A stretch of DNA of 43,490 bases from Mnemiopsis leidyi (Eukaryota; Ctenophora; Tentaculata; Lobata; Bolinopsidae): the NCBI GenBank assembly GCA_000226015.1, contig JH154645.1, positions 143,044-186,533 on the forward strand. The letters are read 5' to 3'. The translations under genes and the position numbers were made by a program. Position 1 is the first letter of the stretch; each line of letters begins with the position of its first letter. The notes under the pieces were generated by a model that saw nothing but the letters and a program-made list of their open reading frames with translations, ran no database searches and was not told where the DNA came from. Positions 34,321-43,490 of the stretch are shown piece by piece.

Positions 34321-35510
34321 TGACTTACTCTTTTGTGTTTTTTTTACTCTCTTTGTGTTATTGTGTTTCTCTTTGTGTTTCTCTAACCAGGGCCCTTTAG
34401 TGCGCGTGGGCCACCAGAGGTTGCAGCCCCGCACGTAGCATGTGTAAGCATCAGTTAGGCGAAGAATTTGACCAGACTACGGCCTAATTTTGGCCAAAAT
34501 AGTAACTTAAGTTATTGATAGCTATATGTAAATGTCATCCTGATCAAATTTCTTGAAAAAAGTGTTCCTTGAGGGATTGAGAATTGTGAGGATGGGTCCA
34601 ATGTTCTTACTTACCTCTTCAATAAGTTCTTTCAAGGTGTTTCAAGGTCTTTCAAGGTCCACCAATCCTAGAGGAGTATGCTAAGGGCATTTGCCTATGC
34701 AACCTTCTTCTGTTGACTCAGCCGAATGACCAAGAAACTGTGATTGAGGGTTAAATAAGGAGGGTCTCTGTTAAAAGATCTAGAATCTTCCAGGAAGCCC
34801 TTCAGTATAACTGTAAAAGCCTGGGTACAGGAGTAACAATAATAAATAACTGTTTACAAACACGGAATAGCAAGAAAAGCAACGTCCATGTCTGGTCTGT
34901 ACACAGTCAAACTACTCCTCAAATAATCTCTTCCACTTCTTTCTATCCCTGGCAACATCTCTCAACAAATATAAATATTCTATACGATCTAGGCAGTATC
35001 CAAGAAGCCTGGCCAAGTTCGCAAACCAGTACGTGAACCAGTACGCGAACCAGTACACAAACTGGTTTCCCAAACCAATACGCAAACCAGTCCAGACTAG
35101 TTAATAAAAAGTAGGTTAATGATTGCTTCTTGGATACAGCTGCGATATAAACTGTATAATGGTTATCATTACCAACTTAGTCATTTTACAACATTCATCC
35201 TATAAACTATAAACGTTGTAAAACGTGTGTGTCCGTGCAAAACTTTGGTTTTGTCTCTCAACCTACCTCATAGTTTTCAAGTGTGAAATGTGTTTGTTTG
35301 ATTGTTATTTGATTGCCTGTCACCGACCTTTGATGAGAAGAGAGGTGAGAAGTGACTGTACAGGATCTTCTCAAGGATGACACACTGGTATAGTATACTC
35401 TAACTGAGGAGGGAGGGGGGGCTAGAAAAAAAAGAGGATCCCTATCGAATGAAGCTTTAGTCAGTCTGATTGTTTCAGCTGCTTTGCGTCTAGACTAGGA
35501 TTAGTCAGGC
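34321..35510. other. Gene-free stretch with small repeats
   Basis: Includes short TTTCAAGGT repeats near 34630-34660 and a 12-bp array CGAACCAGTACG/CAAACCAGTACG near 35018-35095. No gene was recognised. Confidence 0.45.
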
Positions 35511-35529
35511 CTGTGCGGTGGTCTCTGTG

Positions 35530-36183
35530 TTCACAGTGGTTGCAGTTCGCCCAGGACCACGGCTATGGCATGTCCTCATCCCTTTATTTCTTATCAGATC
35601 TCCTCATGGTTGCTCGAAAAATTCCAGGTGCTTGGTCAGGAGGGGAAAACTGAAGAATGGTGTCTCGACCACAGTCTGATTGCAACACCACATAAAAGGG
35701 TGGAGGGCTAAAGAAGGCCCAAAAAAGGAGGAACTTGTTCATAATCTATTTTACTTCCTAAGGAATAATGTCATTTCACTTGGAAGCAGTCAGAAGATCA
35801 AAGATATTGGCCAGAAAAAAAGACGCTCAATTTTCGATTGCGGCAAAGAAATCCTCCAAGGTTAGAATATTATAGACGATTTAGCAAGTATTTTAGTTAT
35901 AAAGCTTGTGTATGGATTGATTATTAACCAAAATTAACAAATTATTTCTGAATTCAGCTTCAATTTATTACAAATGCTATTCAAGGCACATGATGCCAAT
36001 GAGAATTTAGGCTATTGATACTAAGTGAACTTAAGCTCCTAGTTCTACACAGGAATTACAGGGACAAGCTCTAGAGGACCACATTGAAAATCTATGCAGG
36101 GAGTACACCTTCCCAAGGCGAATTATAAGTAGTTACGAAGTCCCAAAAGCCAGTGTGGTCTCCTCCTCTCCCTCTCAGTCTCA
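35530..36183 (+). CDS. Weak plus-strand exon cluster, unidentified
   Basis: Three open segments look exon-like. One follows TGTTCACAG at about 35537 (WLQFAQDHGYGMSSSLYFLS, then DLLMVARKIP). One runs to a donor at 35860 (EELVHNLFYFLRNNVISLGS, then RRSIFDCGKEILQ, CCAAG|GTTAGA). One runs from 36053, or an acceptor a little downstream, to 36183 (EDHIENLCREYTFPRRIISS, TCTCA|GTAAGT). They do not join cleanly in one frame, and no start or stop could be placed. It could be part of a real gene, or a decaying one. I cannot name a family. Confidence 0.3.
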
Positions 36184-36915
36184 GTAAGTGTATTTAAATT
36201 GTTGACTGAAGTGTGTGTGCCAAATCTAATTTCACAAGATTGATCACACTAATAGGGGCAACTTTTTGTTGCAAAAGGGCAGGCCTTAAACATCACACCC
36301 ATCGACTCAATCATGTTTATAGGCCTTGAAGTATTTACAATGTTTTACTGTAGTGATTTACTGAAAGAAAGCAGATTTATGATAACTTACTAATTTTAAG
36401 AGAACATGTTGTGATAAGTTACAGAAATTATATCTGAGATCATCAGCTTATTAATCTATCTTAAAGTAAATCGTCTATCAAATGCATTGTTGGAGTGACA
36501 AGTTCATAGAGTACCATGGAGCTGATTTTCAAAAAAATTTCCAACTTCATTTTCAAATTCTTTTTACCCATTCTTGGTTTTGGTCAAACTTAACTATAAA
36601 TTGTGAAAACTAAGTTACATAATCCAAGCAAAATCGATTTATATTTTGTCATGAATATTAATATAATATAAGACTACTACTAATATAAGTCAGCTTACTC
36701 CGTATTCACGAAATCATTGAAAAATGTAGTTTCTTTCAAAAGGGTTCTAATAATCAAGAAATCAAGAACAATTTTTGTTTCACAGTCATGATTAGAGTAA
36801 TGATAGATTGAAGAAATTGCATTTATATATGCAATGTCAAATATATCAACGTCAAATACTTTGATCATAGAAAAGACCACAGCTCATGATTTTTGAATCA
36901 CAAATTTTTAATTGT
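36184..36915. other. Gene-free AT-rich stretch
   Basis: Downstream of the UGT stop on the minus strand; it would contain the UGT 3' UTR. A 61-aa minus frame (36695-36880) has no family features. Confidence 0.4.
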
Positions 36916-39636
36916 TCACTCTTTCTTGGTTTTAGCCCCACTACTTCTGCAGCAATTTCTTATGAACTTGCATAGCAGAGTCATGATGATGATTACTAAT
37001 CCAAGCACTATTAAAAACGCCAAGAGCAGTATATCAAGATTTAAAATTTCATGACTCCATTGGTTCTCAACAATTCGGTTGATCAAAAATTCCGAGTTCT
37101 TGTTCTTAATAAGTAAGTCTGAGTAAAACTTCAACACTTCAGTCCCTGCACCAGGGTCTCTGACTGCTATATCAACTGCACTTCTCATTCTTTCGTAAAA
37201 CGCACTTTGCCTTTCCAGCATTTCATCTAGTGCCTGCTTAAAAGTGTGTGCTGTGAGCTGCTCTCTTTTCAGGCACAATCCGAATTCCTTGCTTACCACT
37301 AGTCTAGCGTTATGGTATTGGTCAGCAAAGAGGGGTATGCACAGCAGTGGAACCTTGTAGAAAACACTTTCTAACCGTCCATTGTTCCCACAATGTGAGA
37401 TGAAGAAGTGAACCATCCCAGAACCGAGGAGGTCTTTCTGTGGAACCCACTTTTGTTGAAGAAACTTGTTTGAAGACAAGTTATATTGGTCGGTTAGATC
37501 AATATCTGTTCTGACAATGACACACAGATTCATCATATTAAGGGTTTGTATGATGTCTGATAACTGTGATAACTGAGAAATTTTGGAGAAGTAAGTTCCA
37601 AATGACAGATACACCACATGCTCATGCTCGCAGTTATCTATAAATTTGTAGTAAGTCTCTGGAAGTTGTTTCGTTACTCTGTTTTTAAGATGGAAAGGTC
37701 CAAGGTAGAAGGTGTTTGGGGGAGTCAGGTATGGGAAGGAAAATGCCGGGTGGTCGTTGATGAAGATAATGTCGAATGGAGAGAGATGATAATCACCCAA
37801 AGTGAGTCCAGTTCGAGCCATGTCTTCTTTTGAGACTTCAGATAGAACCGGAAATATGATCGTATAAAATCGAAAGTACCTGAACATTTTTTTAACTGAA
37901 TGATCGGATAATTGTTTATTAGTCGCATCAGAAGCTAAGTTCAACAGTGATTTTGTTATTCTCTTCTTGACTCGAGTGAAAAACAAACAATTAAATCCTT
38001 TGTCTTTCACTCAAGTCAAGAAGAGAACAACAAAAACACTGTTGTACTAAGTACCTGAACATAGTAAGAGGTTAAAATACTGAAAAAAAATCAACTGCAA
38101 GCATTTTTCTAGTGTTCTTAATTCAATTAATGAGTTTTAAGTAAATAAGATGGTAGGTGTACTTCTAATTCTGACCTCCAGACAGTTCTCAAACGCTCCA
38201 GAAACGTAGGTGGACTGTCGACTATTTCGTTCATCCCGCTAACCTCACTGTTGTGTAGCCCAGGAAGAGAATGCAGATCTCTTGTAGACCTGGAGAAAGG
38301 TTTTTTCACTTCTTTGTAGGTGACTTATTTGTATTCATTTACATATTTGTAGCTAACTTATTTGTATTCATTTACATATTTGTAGCTAACTTATTTGTAT
38401 TCATTTACATATTGGTAGTTGACCTATTTGTATTTATTTACATATTTGTAGTTGGCTTATTTGCATTCATTTACATATTTGTAGCTAACTTATTTGTATT
38501 CATTTACATATTGGTAGTTGACTTATTTTTATTCATTTACATATTGGTAGTTGACTTATATGTATTCATTTACATATTGGTAGTTGACTTATTTGTGTTT
38601 ATTTATATATTGGTAGTTGACTTATTTGTATTCATTTACATATTGGTAGTTGACTTATTTGCATTCATTTACATATTTGTAGCTAACTTATTTGTATTCA
38701 TTTACATATTAGTAGTTGACTTATTTATATTCATTTACATATTGGTAGTTGACTTATTTGCATTCATTTACATATTTGTAGCTAACTTATTTGTATTCAT
38801 TTACATATTGGTAGTTGACTTATTTGTATTCATTTACATATTGGTAGTTGACTTATATGTATTCATTTACATATTGGTAGTTGACTTATTTGTATAAATT
38901 GATAGTTGATTTATTTCTATGACTTAACATATTGGTAGTCCATGAAAAAATCTTCTCCCTTACAAATCGTTATCATCACGTGATATTCAATTTTGATTGA
39001 CCTGACTTCTCTGATCAATCGCTCTCACGAGAAAAATTTGTTTATGGGTGTCCCCCTCCCCAAGAAAACCTTTCTAAATTAACTCGTGTTTTGAAATATC
39101 TTCGTTGCTTACTTTGCTTCAGAGACACAGATAATTCCGATGACTGGTATATTTGACTGAGAGTTGAATTTAATAGACGCTCCCATCATCTCAGACTGTT
39201 CCAGAACGATCAGATCAAACTTTTCTCGATCAAGAAAACTGGAGAACTCCTGGCCTGTGTAGTAAGCCATGGCATTGAAGTTATACTCTCTTATATACAC
39301 CTCCTCTGATCTTTCGATAAAATTTATTATCATTTCCTCTGACGGCATTGTCAGTAACCCCTCCAGCACCGCTTCCAACCTCTCAAAAAAGTTCTTTCCA
39401 TACGGATCTTTGTCGTCCGCGTATGTCATGAATGTAAAGTTTCTTCCTGTGAAATCTACTCTCGGATCTTTGTAAGATGTGAGGAGTGTGACGTCATGTC
39501 CAAATTCCACGAGTTTTTCTGCAACTTCGGATGTTATGTACAGATGTGAACCTCTAATTCCGGAAATAACGAGAACTTTAGCTGAGTGGTGTATTGCAGG
39601 AAGCAAGATAACAAAGAAAATTCGACACGCCAACAT
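36916..39636 (-). CDS. UDP-glycosyltransferase (UGT family), ER membrane
   Basis: Exons 39636-39113, 38289-38163 and 37965-36916 join in phase to 566 aa. UGTs transfer a sugar from UDP-sugar to small lipophilic acceptors in the ER lumen. The N-terminus is a signal peptide (MLACRIFFVILLPAIHHSAK), then ISGIRGSHLYITSEVAEKL with the catalytic-type His31, and GHDVTLLTSY. The C-terminal half carries VVYLSFGTYFSK and the signature WVPQKDLLGSGMVHFFISHC, followed by GNNGRLES and PLFADQYHNARLV. A membrane helix (LLLAFLIVLGLVIIIMTLLC) and a KTKKE tail (KxKxx ER-retrieval signal) close the protein. Two oddities: the usual HGG of the signature is HCG, and the position usually Asp in the FDVVxxD stretch is Glu (FDLIVLEQ, about residue 146). 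Activity may be altered. The exon 3 acceptor lies in one arm of an inverted duplication, so its exact position is less certain. Confidence 0.88.
37945..38041. repeat. Inverted duplication at the UGT exon 3 acceptor
   Basis: Two arms of about 38 bp, CAGTGATTTTGTTATTCTCT...GACTCGAGTGAAA and its inverse with about four mismatches, flank a loop of about 20 bp. The downstream arm on the minus strand contains the start of UGT exon 3; the other arm is intronic. The word GTACCTGAACAT also occurs twice nearby (37877 and 38051). Confidence 0.85.
38318..38935. repeat. 33-bp minisatellite in UGT intron 1
   Basis: About 18 copies of a 33-bp unit containing GACTTATTTGTATTCATTTA and CATATTGGTAGTT. Two unit types alternate (GTAGCTAAC and GTAGTTGAC), suggesting higher-order duplication of 2-4 units. 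The 33-nt period keeps a 208-aa hydrophobic plus-strand frame open; it has no ATG context, splice or family support. Confidence 0.93.
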
Positions 39637-40521
39637 GAACCTGAGTTTGAATATAAGACAGTGCTCAGTAGAGACGAAACATAAAAAAGGAACTAGAATT
39701 GAACTGGAATATGAGAGCTCCGCCGATTTACGTCACTTTTAGAGTGCGATACTAAGCGTTTGTAGGACTCATGTGCGGTGTAATGTTGAAAATCAAATTT
39801 GGTGAGACGTAATAAATGCTATGAAGTTTCGCTGTAATTGTCATTCGTAAGTAAGTTGTTGATCTCGTCAGTTGAATATTTTTGAGGTATGAATAATGAC
39901 AATTAATTGAGGATAACATGCTCAAATGAAATGCAGAAAGTTTGAAATATTTATGTGATTACTAATAATGTATCATCTATACGAGTAAACAGCAAGGCAA
40001 CATATATAACTGCGGGTCTAGTGATATGCGGGACAAACGTTTGTTATTTTGTTTTTGTACATACTGCCAAACTGGCTTGTTGCCTGAATTAGATACTACC
40101 TATCTGATCTGCAATAGACTGGTCAGGCAAGAGCACTTCTGGCTGTTGCTCATGAGCTCTGAATTACACAGCAGGTAATGATGTTATCCGCTAGCTCAGA
40201 TTTCCAAACGACAGTTGCACACGAGATTGATGATAAACTTAACTTACTCATTTCAAATTAACACTTCGATGATAAGACCCGCTTGTGGTCTTCCTTTTTA
40301 AATTTAATTCTTCAGTTTAAGACTTATTACTTTTTTGTGCAGTAGGTGTTTGGTAACATTTTTTTATTGAAATAACGACACCGTGTTAAAGTATTTTCGC
40401 AACATTTTTTAAATTTTTCAAGTCCAAAATTTAAAATCTAAGCAATAATCCATACAATAAATATGAAATTCTTTCTGCTTCAAGTCTAGAACTCCAGCTA
40501 ACAATTCACAAAACTATAGAT
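39637..40521. other. Intergenic region
   Basis: UGT upstream region and the 3' flank of the secreted-protein gene. CTTATATTC (minus) about 15-20 nt before the UGT ATG is TATA-like but too close to be a standard TATA box. Nothing else was recognised. Confidence 0.4.
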
Positions 40522-40911
40522 TTAGCAGACGGTCCAGGATGTTTCCCCAGTCGGGCTCCAGTCATGAATCTCAGGTCCGACACGCTGAGTATATCTGTTG
40601 CTATTGTAGGGTTCCTGAAAAGTGTAGATCATACTATATTCAGCACTTTTTCAATAATTTAAAAGCAGATATTCCAAACAATAATCAACATTAAACATAA
40701 TTATCCTAGAACAAATTAAAATTTTACTGAAAATGCATGTTGCAGGTTAAATTGCAAGGATAAATTTAAGTTTCTTACCTGAGTAATTCCATTGCATCTC
40801 GAGTTTTTCAGGCAAGCCTCCTGAGCTTCGTCCAGGCTGTTGAAGGAAGGTCCAGCATAGCTGTATAAGAAACTGTTTTCGTGTCTACACCAATTTGGGC
40901 CAACAGGTTCA

Positions 40912-40952
<41 letters not shown>

Positions 40953-41243
40953 AGGTTCTGGTTCTGGTTCTGGTTCTGGTTCAGGTCCAGCACAGAGTTT
41001 CAAATCGCAGTCGGCGGCAAGGACATTATTTTCCAGCTTCATGCATTTCTTAGCTGCCTTTTTCTTCAAAACACCTTCCCCGATTATGCAATTCTCCAAT
41101 TTATTTGGTTCGAATCCTTTCTTCAAACACGTTTTTGTGAATTTTTTCTCCAGCTTTTTGCAGCTCTTGCTGGATTTGGTCTTCTTGCTGGTGACAAGGG
41201 CCACACTGGCCAATAACACGACAAGGAACAAAAACAGACGCAT
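40522..41243 (-). CDS. Small secreted protein with Glu-Pro repeat and PAN-like Cys-rich end
   Basis: Two exons, 41243-40779 and 40614-40522, joined in phase 0 (RCNGITQ|EPYNSN), total 185 aa. Signal peptide MRLFLFLVVLLASVALVTSK. Next comes a Lys-rich segment with evenly spaced Cys (SCKKLEKKFTKTC, KLENCIIGEG, KKCMKLENN, AADCDLKLCA). Then come about 15 Glu-Pro dipeptides. The C-terminal module contains WCRHENSFLYSYAGPSFNSL, EACLKNSRCNGITQ and SWTVC at the very end, with a Cys pattern and CxGI core resembling small PAN/Apple-like adhesive domains. It was read without an alignment; no named family is claimed. Likely an extracellular, perhaps mucus, cuticle or defence-related product. A TATA-like TATAAG lies about 40 nt upstream of the ATG. 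Confidence 0.75.
40904..40985 (-). repeat. Coding (GAACCA)n repeat giving (Glu-Pro)n
   Basis: About 14 tandem hexamers, GAACCA with occasional GAACCT, sit in frame inside the secreted-protein gene. The plus-strand reading (Phe-Trp repeats) is a shadow. Likely length-polymorphic. Confidence 0.92.
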
Positions 41244-41281
41244 CTCGGAGATACTGGGCTCTCAATAACTCCTTCCCTCTT

Positions 41282-41288
41282 CTTATAT
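41282..41288 (-). promoter_or_regulatory. TATA-like box of the secreted-protein gene
   Basis: AATATAAGA on the minus strand about 40 nt upstream of the ATG at 41243, leaving room for a very short 5' UTR. Position and sequence fit a core promoter. Confidence 0.45.
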
Positions 41289-41291
41289 TCT

Positions 41292-41800
41292 GATCGGTCC
41301 CTCGGGCGGGATGGAGGAGTTGCACCCAATTATCACGTTGAGACCTCATCAAGTTCTGGTGACATTTGTTCATCTATCTCCTGGCCTCATCAAACTGCTT
41401 TGCAATTGTTATCAAGAACTGGAAGTGATAAGATTAAATTTAAACCATATTAAGATCCATCAACGATATAGTCTAGGAGTTTTTGACAACGTGTCCCAAA
41501 TTGTGAATTATCTTTTTGACTAACAGAAATTTAGCCAGTTAGACCGACGTGCTTACATGCGGTGAAATAGCCGGCAATTTTAATGGTTTAAGCTGTCAAA
41601 TTTGCTGATAACTATCCTCGAGGGTCACCGAGGTATCTTATTCCCAAGAAAATAGTTATATCCAGGTTACATAAAAGAATTTGAGTAAAATTTGGCAAAT
41701 CATCGAAATTATGTTCAGTGGGTGCAAATTGCACTGACTTTAATTTTCATCTTGCATTGGATGCCAGCCTCCAAGGCTGGACATTCTGTTTGTGTTAATA
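41292..41800. other. Intergenic, no gene
   Basis: A 70-aa plus frame (41311-41523) has no family features. A small hairpin, CCAGCCTCCAAGGCTGG, lies at about 41764-41780. Confidence 0.4.
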
Positions 41801-41805
41801 GCTCT

Positions 41806-42123
41806 GATGTATTAGCTCTGATGTATTACCTCTGATGTATTACCTCTGATGTATTAGACTTGTGTTATGAATGTGGATTCAAGTTGGAAGAGGACCTTTT
41901 TAGGTCCTCATTTCGAGCAAGCTCAACTCCCAGAGGTGTGCACCGATTGTTAACGGGTGTGTTATGTCGTGGGTGGGCCGAAAGATCAACCAAGCTACAT
42001 GATGTGTACGGGGCAAATATTTGATTACCACTGATAGTCAATTCAGAAAATTTATGGACCGGGTATGATCCGACAACCTCTGCATTGTCTAGATGAGTGC
42101 TCTACCAATTAGGCTACCGGCCC
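41806..42123 (-). mobile_element. Candidate tRNA-derived SINE
   Basis: The minus strand begins GGGCCGGTAGCCTAATTGGT, with a Pol III A box (TAGCCTAATTGG), AGAGCACTCATCTAGACAAT and a degenerate B box (GGTTGTCGGATCATACC), ending GGTCC. It folds only partly as a tRNA, as expected of a SINE head. A tRNA-unrelated body of about 180 bp follows, with a self-complementary AGGACCTAAAAAGGTCCT. The tail consists of 14-bp tandem repeats (TAATACATCAGAGG), a common SINE ending. Only one copy was noticed in the window. Confidence 0.55.
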
Positions 42124-42169
42124 TATGTGTTAGACTTGTTTGTGTGCGATTGCTAATGAGCTATCGATT

Positions 42170-42295
42170 AAAGCGATCGTTAGTAGCGATCGTTGGTAGA
42201 AATCACTAGTAGAAATCACTAGTAGCAATCACTCGTAGAAATCACTAGTAGCAATCACTCGTAGAAATCACTCGTAGAAATCACTAGTTGTGATC
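42170..42295. repeat. 13-bp tandem repeat AGTAGAAATCACT
   Basis: About nine units alternating AGTAGAAATCACT and AGTAGCAATCACT/CGTAGAAATCACT, so a 26-bp higher-order unit is present. Preceded by GCGATCGTTAGTAGCGATCG. Confidence 0.9.
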
Positions 42296-42324
42296 ATTGG
42301 ACATATTTTGGTTTTCTGAACCTA

Positions 42325-42420
42325 CCTAAGGGTCATGTGATAAAGGTCATGTGATAAGGGTCTGTGATAAGAATCATGTGATGAGGGTTATGCGATAAGG
42401 GTCTGTGAAAAGGGTCATGC
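42325..42420. repeat. Degenerate tandem repeat GGTCATGTGATAA
   Basis: Several degenerate 12-15 bp units (GGGTCATGTGATAA, GGGTCTGTGATAA). Non-coding. Confidence 0.75.
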
Positions 42421-42507
42421 AATTTCCGCAAAGAGGAAGGGGGTTAAGCCAGGAAAATTGGACCAACTTATCCTTACTAAGAACCTCAGAAATCATTTTA
42501 ATGACAT

Positions 42508-42795
42508 TTGACATTGATAGATCGTCCTGTGAGCACACAAAAATTTACTGACCAAAAATTTATAAAATGTCTAACATGGAATAGACTTAAAGGGGGGTTG
42601 GTAGACATATATAGATACGAGTTTGATGTTGAAGAAGCTTTCAATAAACATGTGTTAATCGTCGTCAGAATAGACGTCAGAATTCTTAGGGAGGTATCGG
42701 CAATTTGTTTACTTAAGCTACTTATGGGTTTAGTTCCACGAAATATTGGAAATTTCAAATTTTTAATTGCAAAACTAAAGAAGTGTCGGAAATAA
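42508..42795 (+). CDS. Unassigned 95-aa open frame
   Basis: A plus frame opening near 42508 encodes a hydrophobic/basic peptide with FIKCLTWNRLKGGLVDIYRY and SAICLLKLLMGLVPRNIGNF. The opposite strand is also open over the same span, so coding status is doubtful. I do not recognise a family. It could be an exon, a transposon remnant or chance. Confidence 0.2.
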   Translation: MTLIDRPVSTQKFTDQKFIKCLTWNRLKGGLVDIYRYEFDVEEAFNKHVLIVVRIDVRILREVSAICLLKLLMGLVPRNIGNFKFLIAKLKKCRK

Positions 42796-42800
42796 CACAC

Positions 42801-43360
42801 TTTTAATTGTAAAAATTAGGAGGTGTTGTAAATGTTGCCCAGAAAAAAATTTGCGAGACGGCAGGAAATTGCTGAAAATCTACTATTCTGATAAGATATT
42901 CTCATGACCTACCCAGACCCGTCGAAACATCACTAGTACCCGAAAAGTGAACTTATTTGCAAGTTAGCCCACTGTTGTGGTAGGGACCCAGATGTCAAAT
43001 CCAACCATAGATCCATATTTGAGGAAGCTTCTCATCAGTACTCACACCTCCAAACTCGGTTTCTGAACCGGAATTCTGGTGGTTTCGAGGCGACAAGACC
43101 AAGGTTACCATCCCATCCTTTTAGATTTCATATAAAGAAGCACCCATTCTGAAGATCTCTGACAGCCAGACACACCCCATTGTCGATCAAACCTTTGATA
43201 TAATCTGACATGCTGCCAAAGGAATCCCTTATAGACTTTCCCACTGTCACCAGCACTTTCACTCTTTTTCTTCACGGTATAATATTGTGCCAATCTGAAT
43301 ATACATATTGGGATAAATGTGTATAAACAAGTAGGTCTATTAGCCATCGCCACACGTGCA
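42801..43360. other. Gene-free stretch
   Basis: No gene, RNA or element that I can support. Confidence 0.4.

Positions 43361-43490
<130 letters not shown>

Noticed and set aside
38271-38897. 208-aa plus-strand open frame
   Set aside because: It is the 33-bp minisatellite read in one frame, inside a UGT intron, with no splice, start or family support.
42050-42123. Functional tRNA gene
   Set aside because: A and B boxes are present but the anticodon and T stems pair poorly, and a SINE-like body follows.

Overview
The window is nuclear DNA from an invertebrate animal. It carries GT-AG spliced genes, mitochondrial-targeting and ER proteins, a UDP-glycosyltransferase, a selenoprotein-N relative, a POLQ-type helicase-polymerase and many short tandem repeats and MITE-like elements. 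The sequence does not fix the phylum. Compact genes with genes sitting inside introns are reported as common in some early-branching animals such as ctenophores, but that is only a hint.

Layout: 0-5 kb holds tandem repeats, a possible plus-strand terminal exon at the left edge and the first five coding exons of a SAM-domain (CNKSR-like) gene on the minus strand. 5.2-8.3 kb is mobile-element territory: a LINE tail, a long-TIR MITE, a hAT MITE with a clean 8-bp duplication, and GC-rich composite repeats. 9.3-12.6 kb holds two intronless minus-strand genes: a SELENON relative lacking the redox domain, and COQ5.

13.4-22.2 kb is the most interesting part. A NUDT8-like CoA diphosphatase gene (minus) is split by an intron of about 7.8 kb. 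That intron contains, on the same strand, an XRCC1 N-terminal-domain gene and a complete POLQ-like helicase-polymerase gene. The last XRCC1-like exon and the first POLQ exon are in compatible splice phase. No AATAAA or ATTAAA and no convincing POLQ start lie between them, so a single XRCC1N-POLQ fusion protein is a serious possibility.

23.0-26.0 kb is an eight-exon plus-strand gene (492 aa, unidentified, perhaps a ciliary protein). 26.5-32.7 kb is a complete 11-exon SEC61A gene (minus) whose introns are full of micro- and minisatellites. 32.9-36.2 kb is again repeat-rich, with weak plus-strand exon candidates. 36.9-39.6 kb is a three-exon UGT gene (minus) with a 33-nt minisatellite in intron 1 and an inverted duplication at the last acceptor. 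40.5-41.2 kb is a small secreted Glu-Pro-repeat protein. The right end holds a tRNA-derived SINE candidate, short tandem repeats and a (CA)n tract running off the edge.

All exon models were assembled by hand from splice signals, reading phase and recalled family sequences. No alignment or transcript evidence was available.
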